From: Thalassospiraceae bacterium LMO-JJ14
GTDB lineage: Bacteria > Pseudomonadota > Alphaproteobacteria > Rhodospirillales > Casp-alpha2
Assembly: GCA_021555105.2 (NCBI GenBank)
Contig: CP134604.1
Coordinates: 1,984,001-2,048,000, forward strand
Direction: 5' to 3'
Length of the DNA: 64,000 nt
The first letter of the stretch is position 1. The number at the start of each line of letters is the position of its first letter. The notes under the pieces are model-generated. The model saw only the letters and a list, made by a program, of their open reading frames with translations, had not been told where the DNA came from and searched no databases. A program made the translations under genes and the position numbers. Positions 18,401 to 28,385 of this stretch are shown here, piece after piece.

Positions 18401-21400
18401 GCCAAGGCCGATGTGCCTACGGTGAACGGCGGTGCTGAAGCAGGCATTGAAGATCAGCCGGTTAATATCAGCTTCGATATCGATAAGAACGATATTTCCG
18501 AGCATATTACCGATGTGACGCTGACCGGTATTCCGGAAGGTTCCAAGCTCAGCATTGCTTATACCGATCCCGATACGGGCGAAACATTCCCTCTTCAAAT
18601 CCCGGTTGTCGGCGGTGAAGCGAATATACCGCTTCAGTTCCTTGGCGCCGATATGTCGACCGATGGCCTTGTTTTGACGCCACCGGCACATTTGAGCGGC
18701 AGTTTCGATCTTCAGCTTGAAGTGACCTCGACCGAGCCGACGAACGGTGATTCTGCAATTAACTTCTTCGATATTCCGCTGACGTTGACGGCCGTTGCCG
18801 ACGAGCTTGGCGTGACAATCAACGATACGACCGTCGTCGACGGTGATGCGTTGAGTATCAATACCGGTGAGGACGGGACTTTTGCACTGGATATCAGTGC
18901 CTTGACTGCGGATACCGATGGTTCTGAGGTCATTTCAGTAACGATTTCAGGCGTGCCGTCCGGGGCCGTGCTCTCCGCCGGTACGGAAAACAGCGATGGC
19001 TCGTGGACACTGACCCCCGAGGAATTCGATGGCCTGTCGATTACGCCGCCAGTGGATTCAGATGAAAATTTCGACCTCACGGTGACTGTGACCAACGTCG
19101 ACAACAATGAAGATACGGTCACATTGGAAGCAACCGTTTCTGTAGACGTGGAAGCAATCGCTGATGCTGCCAATCTGAGCGCAACGGATGCCGCCGGCAT
19201 GGAAGACACACCGATTGCACTCGATATTGCATCGTCGTTGAACGATACGGATGGCTCGGAAACACTCTCGATCACGATTTCGAATGTGCCGGACGGTGCG
19301 ACTCTGTCTGCCGGTACTGACAACGGCGATGGTACTTGGACGCTGGATCCGGCTGACCTTGGCGGTCTGACGATCACGCCGGGTTTGCATGTGTCGGGTG
19401 AATTCAACCTGACCGTGACTGCGACCACCACCGAAGCCGCGAACGGCGACGAATCCGTCGTCTCGCAACAAATTGGTCTTAGTATTACACCTGACCCGGA
19501 TACGCCGGTCGTCAATGTAACTGCCTTGACCGGAAACGAAGATACGGACATTCCGCTGAATATTGATGCCGCTCTGGTCGATCAGGACGGCTCAGAAACG
19601 CTCAGCATCTCCATTTCTGGTGTGCCGGACGGAGCCGTGCTCAGTGCCGGAACCAACCTCGGCAACGGTGTGTGGGATATCGATCCCGCCGACCTCGCGA
19701 ATCTGACAATCACGCCGCCTGCTGACAGCAACGTCGATTTCACATTGCAGGTGACGGCGACGGCGACCGAGAGCAATGGCGAGTTCATCGAAACCACGGC
19801 CGACATTCCGGTCAACCTGCTGGGTGTCGCAGACGCGCCGAACCTGGATGCGGGGGAAGCGCTGGGTCTCGAAGACACGATGATCCCGCTGAATATCATC
19901 ACGTCGCTGAACGATACTGACGATTCGGAGACGCTCAGCATTACCATCGAAAACGTTCCCGATCTCGCCATCGTGTTCGTCGGTGGCGAGCGCGCCGACA
20001 TGGTTGATGGCGTGATTACGCTGACGCCGGATCAACTGGGTGACGTCAAAATTTTGCCGCCTGCTGGATCTGACGAAGATTTCGATCTTTTGATCACCGC
20101 TACCACCACGGAAAACGATACTGCGGAAAGCGGCAACGGGCAGGGAGTATCCAGCGTATCCGGTACACTGAGCGTAATTGTACAGGAAACCGCCGATCCG
20201 CCGGCACTGATGCTGTTCGATACGGCAGGCAATGAAGATACGCCGGCGCCGCTGAACATCGCGGCGATCCTGACGGATGCAGATGAAACGCTCAGCGTCA
20301 CGGTGAGTGGTATTCCGGAAGGTGTCACGCTTTCCGCTGGGACCTACAACGATGCGGACGGTACATGGACGCTTGAAGCCGGCGATCTTGCCGGGCTGAG
20401 CATGACCATGCCTGAGAACTATTCAGGTGACTTTAATGTCAGCGTCGAAGCCACTTCGACGACTGACGACGGCACGTTTGCGACGACGTCCGGCTCCTTC
20501 AATGTGGCAATCGCCGGTGTCGCGGATGATGCCGATCTGAACCTGACTGACATCAGCGCTGATGAAGGCACAGAAATTCCGCTGAACATCGATGCCGGGC
20601 TGGCCGATACGGATGGTTCGGAGACACTGAGCATCACGGTATCGAATATTCCGGAAGGTTCGATTCTGACCAATGCGCTGGGCGACGTCCTCTCGATTGT
20701 CGACGGCTCGGTTGAACTGACGTCAGGTCAGCTCGAAGGCCTGACAATGACGACCCCGCCGGGTATGGATACGGATTTCACCCTGCAGGTAACCGCGACC
20801 ACCACGGAAAACGATGCGGACGCCACGGCTAACGGGCAGGGCGTTTCAAGTGTCAGTGGCGTGATCAATATCGACATGAATGCGGTTGCCGAAGTGCCGA
20901 CGCTGGTGCTTCAGGATGCATCCGGGAACGAAGATCAGCCGATTGCGTTGGATGTATCGGCCATCGTCGCCGATGCGTCGGAAACGCTTTCGATCACGAT
21001 TGCCGGCGTGCCCGACGGCGCCATGCTATCCGCCGGATCGAACAACAATGACGGTACGTGGACGCTGAGCCCAGCGCAGCTTGAAGGTCTGACCATTACG
21101 CCGCCGACCGACAGCAACGAGAATTTTCAGCTTGAAGTTACCGCGACGTCGACCGAACAGGATGGCACGTCCGCCAGCGCAACCGGCTCGATTAGTGTCG
21201 GCGTCACCGGAGTTGCGGATGCGCCAATACTGAATACGTCTGATATTAGCGGACTGGAAGATGGTGCGATTCCGCTGAACATTTCAGCAAATTTAACCGA
21301 TACGGATGGCTCAGAGGACTTGTCGATTACCATTGCCGGTGTTCCCAATGGTGCTCAGCTTTCTGCCGGAACGAAAAACCCCGATGGGTCCTGGACCCTC

Positions 21401-24400
21401 AGTGGTGCGCAACTGGACGGTCTGACCTTAACCCCGGCTGCAGACACGTCTGGTAATTTCTCGCTGACGGTCACGGCGACATCCACCGAAAATGACGGTG
21501 ACAGTTCCAGTGTCACGGGGCTGATGAACGTCAGTGTCGATGCCGTTGCCGATGCCCCGACCCTTATCCTGCATAATGCGGCCGGCTTCGAAGACGATGC
21601 TATTCCGCTAGAGATTTCGACCGCCGCCACCGGCGGCGACGAGATTGTCGGTGTGACGATCAGTGGTGTGCCGAACGGGGCATCGCTTTCCGCCGGTATC
21701 GATAACGGGGACGGCACATGGACCCTGACCGAAGCTCAGCTCGACGGTCTGACCATTACGCCGCCGGACAGCTCGAACGCGAACTTCAACATCGGTGTGA
21801 CGGTCACCTCGATGGACGGCGACGATTTGGCCGAAACGAGCCAATCGCTGAGTGTCTCAGTGACCGCGGTTGCCGACAAGCCGACCCTCAATGTGCCGTC
21901 GCAAATCATTGCTGACGGCCTTGATGCCGTCGATCTGGATATCCAGAGCGCACTCAACGATCTGGACGGCTCGGAAAGTCTGAGCATCAACATCTCGAAT
22001 ATTCCAGATGGCGCCATTCTGAATATCGGCGACACCATCCTGAATGTCGTCGGTGGCACCATCGACCTTGATCCATCGCAGTTGAGCGGCCTGCAGATCA
22101 CGGCGCCGCCAGGCTTCGACGGGAATTTTACCCTTCAGGTTACGGCGACGGCGAGGGACACGGATCCGGACAGCGATATTCCGACCGGTTTGGAAACCAG
22201 CATCAGCATCGGTTTCATTGATGTTGAAGTTGACGGTGTGGTCATCAACGATCCGGATGCACCGGAACTGAACCTTGAAGATACACAGGGTTTTGAAGAC
22301 TCTCTGATTGCGTTGGATATAGACGCCAACCTGACGGATCCGTCCGAGACGCTGTCACTGACGATAACCGGCGTGCCGGCTGGCGCATCCCTGTCGGCAG
22401 GTACGGATCTGGGTAACGGGACCTGGTCTTTGTTGCCGGAAGAAGCCGCCGGTCTGACGATCACGCCGCCCGATGACAGCAATACCGATTTCGATCTGAC
22501 GGTTACCGCAACCTCGACGACCGACGATGGCGAGGTCGCGACGACGACCGGCACCATTGCTGTTGATGTCGTCGGCGTTGCTGACGATCCGAACCTGAAT
22601 GCTTCCGTTGGCGAAGGGGTAGCGTCCGGAGAAGGTATCCGCGATATCCCTGCTTTTGAACACGGGCTGTCAAATGTCGTCATGTACCTTGACGATGGAA
22701 ATGGCAACATCGAGAAGGTCCGCGTTGAAGACTTCCCGGGCGGGGAAGGCGAAATTCATGACGTCAACGATATCGACCTCCTTGGGTTCATCAGTGAAAA
22801 TTATCCGGGTACGGAACTTGTCGCCCTGACGGTTAAGGCCGGGAACAATGGCGGCCCGCTTGTCGGACCTGGTGAAGGTGAACTGTTCCTGATCGATCCG
22901 GGTGTTGCCGCCAGTGGTTTGCCGCTGCTGGACAGTGTTGATGAAACGCTGAGCTTTGACAATTCGTTCGCAGATCACCTTGGCGGCACCGTGAGTGACG
23001 GTATGACCGCATTCCCGCTCGATATTTCTGCTTCACTCAATGATCTGGACGGGTCTGAATCTCTGTCGATCACGATTACTGATTTGCCGGCCGGTGTAAC
23101 ACTGTCGGCGGGTGAACAGGTGGATGATAGCACCTGGGTCCTGACCGAAGCGCAGCTTGATGGGCTTCAGATCAATGTTCCTCAGGGTGTTGATCCGGAT
23201 TTCGATTTCGATGTGACGGCGACGGCCACAGAAAATGACGGCGATACGGCTAGCGTCTCGACCACGGTTGGTATCGATGGTGACGATGAAGCCGAAGCAC
23301 CGGATCTTGAAGTCAGTGCTGCTGAAGGCAATGAGGACAATGCTATCGCACTCGATATTTCAGCGGCCCTTACCGATACGGACGGCTCTGAAACGCTCAG
23401 TATCACAATTTCGGGTATGCCGAACGGGGCTGAACTGTCCGCAGGTACCGATAACGGCGATGGTTCTTGGACGCTGACGCCAGAGCAGCTTGCTGGCCTT
23501 ACCGTGACGCCGCCGGAAGATTCCGATGTGGACTTCACGCTGAGCGTTGAAGCAACGTCTGTTGAGCAATCCACGGGTGACACCGCCGTAACCACAGGCA
23601 CGATCCCGGTAACGGTGAATGCCGTTGCCGATGCGCCGAATGTCGCTGCCGGTGACGGTGACGGCGATGTCGGTCAGACCGTGCCGCTGGATATCCAGAG
23701 CATCCTTACCGATACCGACGGCTCGGAAAGCCTCTCCATTACTATTTCCGGTTTCCCGGAAGGGGCGAGCCTGAATGCCGGTGTGGATAATCAGGATGGG
23801 TCTTATACCCTGAATGTTGCCGATTTGGACGGTCTGGCGATTTCACTGCCGGATGGAGCCAGCGATGATTTCGACCTGTCTGTGACAGCAACGTCTACGG
23901 AACTGTCAAACCAGGATCAGGCATCCAATGTCGTCACGGCAGCGATCAATGTCGATCCGCTGGCCAGCGATGACCGCAACGTCGTTGAGATCGGTGAAGT
24001 TACCTCTGGCAACGTGCTTACCGGCGATGGTGACAGCGTTGATCCAAGCGGTGCTGCCGATGTCGGTTCCGAAAGCGGCAATAGCGTCGTTGATGTAAGC
24101 TTCGGCGGCGTCACCAAGAGCTTCACAAATCCGGAAGACGTGCAAAGTGACGCGGATGGCAACTTCATCGAAATCGCCGGCGATCACGGTACCCTCAAGA
24201 TGTACGCGGACGGATCATACGATTATGCCGCCGACGAGAGCGAGGCGGTGTCGCATGTTGCCGGCCTTACCGGTACGGCAAACGGTGCCGCCGTTGAGGA
24301 AGCGTGGTCGGGCGTGCAGACCTTCGCCTTTGACTTCGGAACTTCGTATCTGAATGCAAGCGGGCAACTTGATCCGTCTCTGGCCGATGCCGAAATCTCC

Positions 24401-27400
24401 TTTGCTTCCAATGGGATCGGTGTAGAGGGGACGCAGAGTGGCATGCCTGCACCCGATCAGATCAACCATGACAACGATACCGGTCAGAGCGAAGCGCTCG
24501 GCATGAATCTGGGTGGTGAGACCTCGTCGGCGACACTGACGGTGTCGAACTTGTTCAATAATGAGGACGGTGGCGAGCAGGGTGTATGGCAGGCATTCGA
24601 TGCCGACGGCAACCTGGTCGGTGAAGGTGTGCTGAATGCATCCACCGTCGATTACAGTGGATCCAGCAATGTCGGTACGGCAGAAATCGCACTGCCGGAC
24701 GGCGCGCCGTTCCAGTATCTGGTCTTCACCGCAACCGATACCGGTGGCGATAACAATCAAAACGACTCGAGCGATTTCTTTATCCGTGCGCTGCAATTCG
24801 AAACGAATGCGGCGGAAGGCGGCGAAGATGCCTTTACCTATACGATGCAGGATGCCGATGGCGACACCGCGACGGCTACGCTGAGCATCGACGTTTCCGA
24901 AGAACAGGACACGACTGCGTCCGATCCGACACTCAATGCCACCGATGCTGCCGGTCTCGAAGACAATGCAATTGCTTTGGATATCGCAGCCGGTCTTGGC
25001 GATCTGGATGGTTCCGAGACGCTCTCGATCACCATTGCGGGTGTGCCGTCAGGTGCGGAACTCAGCGCCGGGACATTGGTCAGCGAAGGTGTCTGGTCCG
25101 TTCCGCCGGGCAATCTTGCCGGCCTGACGATCACGCCGCCCGACGATAGCAATGAAGATTTCGCATTGACGGTGACGGCGACTTCGACCGAAGCCAACGG
25201 CGGCGATACGTCAACAACGACTGCTACCATCAATGTCGACGTGACCGGCGTCGCCGATGCGCCGACACTGACGGCCAGCATTGGCGAAGGTGTCGAAACC
25301 TCGACCACAAGTGACATCACCATCACAAACATGGGTGAAATCAGCGCCGGCTATAACAACAGCTATGGCTACTACGTGAAGGACGAAGACGGCAATCCGG
25401 GCGAAGGCATGATTATCTGGTCAAACGCCAAGGAAGACATCGGCGATACCTTCACCATCGAAGGCGTTGATCCGGACAGCATCGGCTTCTTCGTTATCCC
25501 GAACGGCGGTAACGAAAACGGCAATCTTGGCAATGAAACGCCGGTGAGCTTTACACAGGATGAGAACGGCAACTGGCACGCGGTTGACGCTAACGGCCAT
25601 ACGCTCGGAGAGGCTGGTCCGAGTGTGCTGTTCGACGACACGGCTCTGAATAACAACAACACCGACTACACAACCGATAATGCGGTCGGAGGCAACCAGA
25701 ATTGGGAAGATCTCTACGGTGGCGGCGATAACGACTTCAATGACGTTAACGTGAATGTCGAGGTCACGAACAGTTCTACCGGTGGCATGGTTGAATACCC
25801 GCTGAATATCACCTCGTCACTGACCGACACGGACAGTTCGGAATCGCTTTCAATTACCGTGGCCGGTTTGCCGGAAGGTGCCGAGCTTTCTGCGGGGACA
25901 CAGAACAATGACGGCACGTGGACTCTGACGCCAGGGCAGCTGGCTGGTCTGACGCTGGCAGTTGCTGCCGGAAGCGCCGATTTCGATCTGTCGGTATCCG
26001 CAATGTCGACAGAAAACGACGGTGATACGGCCGTGACTTCGACAACCCTTGCTGTTGAAGTGCCGGCGTTCGATTCAACGGCGGACGGCGTCAATCTGAC
26101 GGCCGGCGATGTCAGCGGAAACGAGGATACGGCAATTGCGCTCAATATCGCATCTTCCCTGAATGACACGGATGGTTCCGAAAGCCTGTCGATTACTATT
26201 AGTGGTGTGCCGAACGGCGCCGTACTCAGCGCCGGCACCAACAACAATGATGGCACCTGGACGCTGGACGACGGCGACCTGGACGGATTGACCATCACGC
26301 CGCCGGCCGACAGCAACGAGGACTTTACCCTTAGCGTGAGCGCAACGGGTACGGAAGGTGAAGGTGGCGAGACCTCAATCCAGACCGCCAGTTTTGACGT
26401 CGACGTTGTCGGCGTTGCCGATGGCGCCTCGGTTTCGGCAACGGCGACGTTGGCCGAAGGTCACAGCGGTGGCGGCTCCACGCAAACAAACGGTCAGACC
26501 GGATCCGGTTCAGGTCATGGCTCTGGCAGTGGTTCCGGTGAAGGCAGTGATCTTGTCGCCTTTTTTGAAGTGACCGAGAATGACGACAACGGTGAAATCA
26601 ACAACAGCGAAGGCCGCAACGATGGTGAATTGCATGGTGTTACATTAAACCATGACAGCGACGGCCCGAGCGGTTCGTCCGCCGTGTTCGATGGCAACAA
26701 CGATTACGTTGAAGTCGATCATCGCGGCAGCATGGAAATGGACTCCGGCACCTTCGTGCTTTGGTTCAACACCGAAAATGCGGACAGTAAGCAGGGTCTC
26801 TTCTCGAAAGATTCAAGCGGATATGACGGCGGCGGCCACCTGACGGCATTCGTTGACGACGGCCAGGTGCAGGTTCGTATGCAGAGCACCAATTCCAGCT
26901 TCATGGTACAGGGTGGCGACATCAGCAGTGGCGCCTGGCACCAGATGGCGTTTTCGTTCGGTCCTGACGGCATGCGGTTGTATGTCGATGGCAATCAGGT
27001 CGATAGCGACAACTATTCCGGTGGTATGTCGGGCAATGAAGAGCCACTTGTTTTTGGTGCCAATCAGTGGGCGAGCGGCAATGAAGTTGCCAACAATCTT
27101 CAGGACTTCTTCCGCGGTCAAATGGACAAGATGGCCGTATATGACCGGCCGTTGACGCCGACGGAAATCGCCAATCTGCACGATGATGGTGTGCAGCAGA
27201 TGACCAACAGCGATGGCGAGGCACTGGTCTATGACCTCGATATCGAAGGCAGCCTTGTTGATGTCGACGGTTCCGAAACCCTCTCGTTCGAGGTCCGGGG
27301 CCTGCCCGATGGTGTCGAACTGTCCGCCGGACAGAGCGACGGCAACGGGACGTGGATGCTCGGTACCGGTGATCTCGAAGGTTTGACCATGACCGTTGAT

Positions 27401-28318
27401 TCGAGCGTCAGCGAGAACTTCTCTATAGAAGTTGTTGCGATCGGTACGGAAAATGACGGTGATTCGGCTGAATCTTCGGTTGTTGCGCTTGAAATAGAAG
27501 TTGATATCGACGATCCGGTGGAAATCAATGGGACCTGGCAGAGCGAAACCCTTGAGGGTGGTAGCGGTGCCGACACGATTTCCGGCAATGGTGGCCATGA
27601 TCAGCTTTATGGTGCTTCCGGCGATGACATTCTGAATGGCGGCGACGGTAATGACTCGCTGTTCGGCGAAGCCGGCGACGATGTGATGGACGGTGGTACC
27701 GGCCACGATTACATGTCGGGCGGTGCTGGCAACGATACGCTCAGTGCCGGTGACGGCGACGATACGCTAGATGGCGGTGCCGGTAACGACGACATGTTCG
27801 GCGGCTCGGGGCATGACGTCATGCTGGGTGGTGACGGAAATGACAACCTTGTCGCCGGTGACGGTGATGATCGTCTGTATGGCGGTGAGGGTGACGATAA
27901 CCTCGATGGCGGATCCGGCCACGATCGTCTTTATGGCGGTGATGGTAATGATGTGATTAGCGGCGGATACGGAAACGACACTATCGAGGGCGGTCTGGGC
28001 GATGATGTGCTGACGGGTGGCACGGGCCAGGATCGCTTCGAGATGGATGCCCAGAGCGGCCACGACATCATCCAGGATATCATGGATCAGGATACCGTTG
28101 TCTTCGAAGGTCAGGAGTTCCATGCCGACGACATGATCTTCAACGAGAACGAAGATGGGGACGTGGTCGTATCCTTCGCCGGTGTAGAAGGCCAGTCGGT
28201 GACGCTGAACGGCGTCAGCATGGACGACCTGGACCGCAATGGCGATGGCGATATCAGCGACGGATACTCGATTACGGAAACCGACGGCCAGGTATCACTG
28301 ACTATCGACACGAATTAA
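15452..28318 (+). CDS. Giant type I-secreted adhesin: FecR-like N-terminal module, cadherin-like repeats, DUF4114-like and LamG-like inserts, C-terminal RTX array
   Basis: I prefer the ATG at 15452 (AGGG 9 bases upstream) over an in-frame GTG at 15410 with no ribosome site; this gives 4288 residues. Order: a short N-terminal segment; residues about 144-263 a FecR-like/retention-module-like domain (GEVFAIRVDGTRVRLELGD and following); an acidic linker; a first RTX block (about 491-656); then about 21 repeats of 100-115 residues with the core LSITISGVPxGAxLSAGT and GLTITPP. Inserted among them are an unknown domain (22600-23000), a VCBS-like unit carrying a further insert (23960-24900), a DUF4114-like domain (25270-25780, GGGDNDFND) and a LamG-like domain (26550-27190). 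Eighteen RTX nonapeptides and a C-terminal secretion region end it. It is probably exported by a type I system and surface displayed. A LapG-like protease gene lies 2.5 kb downstream. Confidence 0.88.
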   Translation: MADEILAGGEAVQTGENAFSIDGSQTGDINLPENLSVADADFSFEGGDLVLTFPDGTTVTVEGYQDNPNPPTLMSADGAEVGSDVVSAMADAGAPAGGDAPAGEGAFGFIQPEQAEAMQAAEQSSGNVTDSPNVITGTDGEPIGNIESLQGEVFAIRVDGTRVRLELGDQVFQGDILESGPEGNVGILLADETTFAMGPEGRMVLDEMIYDPATQQGSVSMSVLQGVFTFVSGQVAKTDPDAMTLDTPVATIGIRGTQVGLDIRDGESLNVHLMEERFGFVGEVVVVNDAGVQVLNDANAFTSVASFDAAPSPFQIVGIEDILSSYADETLRFLPTRNSEGERTSANTFDENQEVDGENRESLDFLNDFQTDAGGPQEQTPADTIRVTGELQDLNIIEQARADLNDDNPFIDEESAKQVNEAKAETVVEENVEEIVEDDATVVLPSDIQDLINAGTLKGVTVSADGRTVTGSVDGDFDATGLDYTFVLTGGEGDNVITTGSGDDTLSGTGGDDVLNGGAGDDTFIASPGAGDDTYIGGEGNDTITFAASDDDLIINLTNGTARDDANFGGIGNDTIIEIENVVGGSGDDIIIGNEFANVLEGGAGDDFIDGRDGQDTAVFSGTYGQSTITIVDGVLRVTGPDGTDTIENVENFAFTESPNIVVGLEDTAMSIDIVDHLPAAANATSIVVRGLPEGAQLLPGTELEDGSWLLESGDLEGLTLTGATNSAEDFSLSISAYNTDYLDAVTQAAENYLATQLDPETDEPLQTLEEFLADGGSVLELANGEAQAFLTGEAGSGVVAVEVIGIVDPFSITVDGIELTADGSASSITFAGTEDQEVALNIAGALTDTDGSEVISVSISGLPTLEVQQVTTQVPLLDEEGEPLLGEDDEALFEEVTSWEPVTDDAGNTVGAHLVYTDAGGNDVILPANDTGTYELTGAQLNNLRLVGAPDDSADFSLEITAQVQDGESTATVFGSATVELAAKADVPTVNGGAEAGIEDQPVNISFDIDKNDISEHITDVTLTGIPEGSKLSIAYTDPDTGETFPLQIPVVGGEANIPLQFLGADMSTDGLVLTPPAHLSGSFDLQLEVTSTEPTNGDSAINFFDIPLTLTAVADELGVTINDTTVVDGDALSINTGEDGTFALDISALTADTDGSEVISVTISGVPSGAVLSAGTENSDGSWTLTPEEFDGLSITPPVDSDENFDLTVTVTNVDNNEDTVTLEATVSVDVEAIADAANLSATDAAGMEDTPIALDIASSLNDTDGSETLSITISNVPDGATLSAGTDNGDGTWTLDPADLGGLTITPGLHVSGEFNLTVTATTTEAANGDESVVSQQIGLSITPDPDTPVVNVTALTGNEDTDIPLNIDAALVDQDGSETLSISISGVPDGAVLSAGTNLGNGVWDIDPADLANLTITPPADSNVDFTLQVTATATESNGEFIETTADIPVNLLGVADAPNLDAGEALGLEDTMIPLNIITSLNDTDDSETLSITIENVPDLAIVFVGGERADMVDGVITLTPDQLGDVKILPPAGSDEDFDLLITATTTENDTAESGNGQGVSSVSGTLSVIVQETADPPALMLFDTAGNEDTPAPLNIAAILTDADETLSVTVSGIPEGVTLSAGTYNDADGTWTLEAGDLAGLSMTMPENYSGDFNVSVEATSTTDDGTFATTSGSFNVAIAGVADDADLNLTDISADEGTEIPLNIDAGLADTDGSETLSITVSNIPEGSILTNALGDVLSIVDGSVELTSGQLEGLTMTTPPGMDTDFTLQVTATTTENDADATANGQGVSSVSGVINIDMNAVAEVPTLVLQDASGNEDQPIALDVSAIVADASETLSITIAGVPDGAMLSAGSNNNDGTWTLSPAQLEGLTITPPTDSNENFQLEVTATSTEQDGTSASATGSISVGVTGVADAPILNTSDISGLEDGAIPLNISANLTDTDGSEDLSITIAGVPNGAQLSAGTKNPDGSWTLSGAQLDGLTLTPAADTSGNFSLTVTATSTENDGDSSSVTGLMNVSVDAVADAPTLILHNAAGFEDDAIPLEISTAATGGDEIVGVTISGVPNGASLSAGIDNGDGTWTLTEAQLDGLTITPPDSSNANFNIGVTVTSMDGDDLAETSQSLSVSVTAVADKPTLNVPSQIIADGLDAVDLDIQSALNDLDGSESLSINISNIPDGAILNIGDTILNVVGGTIDLDPSQLSGLQITAPPGFDGNFTLQVTATARDTDPDSDIPTGLETSISIGFIDVEVDGVVINDPDAPELNLEDTQGFEDSLIALDIDANLTDPSETLSLTITGVPAGASLSAGTDLGNGTWSLLPEEAAGLTITPPDDSNTDFDLTVTATSTTDDGEVATTTGTIAVDVVGVADDPNLNASVGEGVASGEGIRDIPAFEHGLSNVVMYLDDGNGNIEKVRVEDFPGGEGEIHDVNDIDLLGFISENYPGTELVALTVKAGNNGGPLVGPGEGELFLIDPGVAASGLPLLDSVDETLSFDNSFADHLGGTVSDGMTAFPLDISASLNDLDGSESLSITITDLPAGVTLSAGEQVDDSTWVLTEAQLDGLQINVPQGVDPDFDFDVTATATENDGDTASVSTTVGIDGDDEAEAPDLEVSAAEGNEDNAIALDISAALTDTDGSETLSITISGMPNGAELSAGTDNGDGSWTLTPEQLAGLTVTPPEDSDVDFTLSVEATSVEQSTGDTAVTTGTIPVTVNAVADAPNVAAGDGDGDVGQTVPLDIQSILTDTDGSESLSITISGFPEGASLNAGVDNQDGSYTLNVADLDGLAISLPDGASDDFDLSVTATSTELSNQDQASNVVTAAINVDPLASDDRNVVEIGEVTSGNVLTGDGDSVDPSGAADVGSESGNSVVDVSFGGVTKSFTNPEDVQSDADGNFIEIAGDHGTLKMYADGSYDYAADESEAVSHVAGLTGTANGAAVEEAWSGVQTFAFDFGTSYLNASGQLDPSLADAEISFASNGIGVEGTQSGMPAPDQINHDNDTGQSEALGMNLGGETSSATLTVSNLFNNEDGGEQGVWQAFDADGNLVGEGVLNASTVDYSGSSNVGTAEIALPDGAPFQYLVFTATDTGGDNNQNDSSDFFIRALQFETNAAEGGEDAFTYTMQDADGDTATATLSIDVSEEQDTTASDPTLNATDAAGLEDNAIALDIAAGLGDLDGSETLSITIAGVPSGAELSAGTLVSEGVWSVPPGNLAGLTITPPDDSNEDFALTVTATSTEANGGDTSTTTATINVDVTGVADAPTLTASIGEGVETSTTSDITITNMGEISAGYNNSYGYYVKDEDGNPGEGMIIWSNAKEDIGDTFTIEGVDPDSIGFFVIPNGGNENGNLGNETPVSFTQDENGNWHAVDANGHTLGEAGPSVLFDDTALNNNNTDYTTDNAVGGNQNWEDLYGGGDNDFNDVNVNVEVTNSSTGGMVEYPLNITSSLTDTDSSESLSITVAGLPEGAELSAGTQNNDGTWTLTPGQLAGLTLAVAAGSADFDLSVSAMSTENDGDTAVTSTTLAVEVPAFDSTADGVNLTAGDVSGNEDTAIALNIASSLNDTDGSESLSITISGVPNGAVLSAGTNNNDGTWTLDDGDLDGLTITPPADSNEDFTLSVSATGTEGEGGETSIQTASFDVDVVGVADGASVSATATLAEGHSGGGSTQTNGQTGSGSGHGSGSGSGEGSDLVAFFEVTENDDNGEINNSEGRNDGELHGVTLNHDSDGPSGSSAVFDGNNDYVEVDHRGSMEMDSGTFVLWFNTENADSKQGLFSKDSSGYDGGGHLTAFVDDGQVQVRMQSTNSSFMVQGGDISSGAWHQMAFSFGPDGMRLYVDGNQVDSDNYSGGMSGNEEPLVFGANQWASGNEVANNLQDFFRGQMDKMAVYDRPLTPTEIANLHDDGVQQMTNSDGEALVYDLDIEGSLVDVDGSETLSFEVRGLPDGVELSAGQSDGNGTWMLGTGDLEGLTMTVDSSVSENFSIEVVAIGTENDGDSAESSVVALEIEVDIDDPVEINGTWQSETLEGGSGADTISGNGGHDQLYGASGDDILNGGDGNDSLFGEAGDDVMDGGTGHDYMSGGAGNDTLSAGDGDDTLDGGAGNDDMFGGSGHDVMLGGDGNDNLVAGDGDDRLYGGEGDDNLDGGSGHDRLYGGDGNDVISGGYGNDTIEGGLGDDVLTGGTGQDRFEMDAQSGHDIIQDIMDQDTVVFEGQEFHADDMIFNENEDGDVVVSFAGVEGQSVTLNGVSMDDLDRNGDGDISDGYSITETDGQVSLTIDTN
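17430..27510 (+). repeat. About 21 tandem cadherin-like repeat units coded in the giant adhesin
   Basis: Units recur roughly every 330-345 bases where uninterrupted, for example near 19200, 19530, 19860, 20230, 20560, 20930, 21250 and 21590. Each starts with an ED-x-x-I-x-L-x-I strand and a D-T-D-G-S-E-T-L-S-I motif and ends with a G-V-A-D linker. Units diverge at the DNA level, so they are old protein-domain duplications rather than recent DNA repeats. Confidence 0.85.
27557..28042 (+). repeat. RTX calcium-binding nonapeptide array (18 units)
   Basis: Eighteen consecutive 9-residue units of the form G-G-x-G-x-D-x-[LIM]-x are coded without interruption (27 bases each). They form a calcium-binding beta-roll, the hallmark of type I secretion substrates, which folds after export into calcium-rich medium. 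The remaining 92 residues downstream would hold the uncleaved secretion signal. Confidence 0.93.
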
Positions 28319-28341
28319 TTTACAAGCTTATCAGATGCGAA

Positions 28342-28375
28342 CGCCCCTCCGGCCGATTTGCCGGGGGGCGCTTTC
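28342..28375 (+). terminator. Rho-independent terminator after the giant adhesin
   Basis: CGCCCCTCCGGC (28342-28353) can pair with GCCGGGGGGCG (28360-28370) around a 6-base loop with one bulge, followed by CTTTCATT. It lies 23 bases after the adhesin stop, between two convergent genes, and might also act weakly on the opposite strand. Confidence 0.72.
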
Positions 28376-28385
28376 ATTATGAGGG

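Noticed and set aside
27557-28042. Regular 27-base periodicity that could be mistaken for a CRISPR or tandem DNA repeat
   Set aside because: It is explained by RTX nonapeptides in frame; the units diverge in DNA and there are no spacers. The 75-base period in 2172-5405 is likewise protein-coded.
15710-28311. Many long antisense and alternate-frame ORFs inside the giant adhesin gene (for example 18712-19551, 22135-22710 and 26813-27706 on the minus strand)
   Set aside because: They lie wholly within a continuous coding frame with clear domains. Repetitive, GC-biased codons leave opposite frames open, and none shows a recognisable protein.
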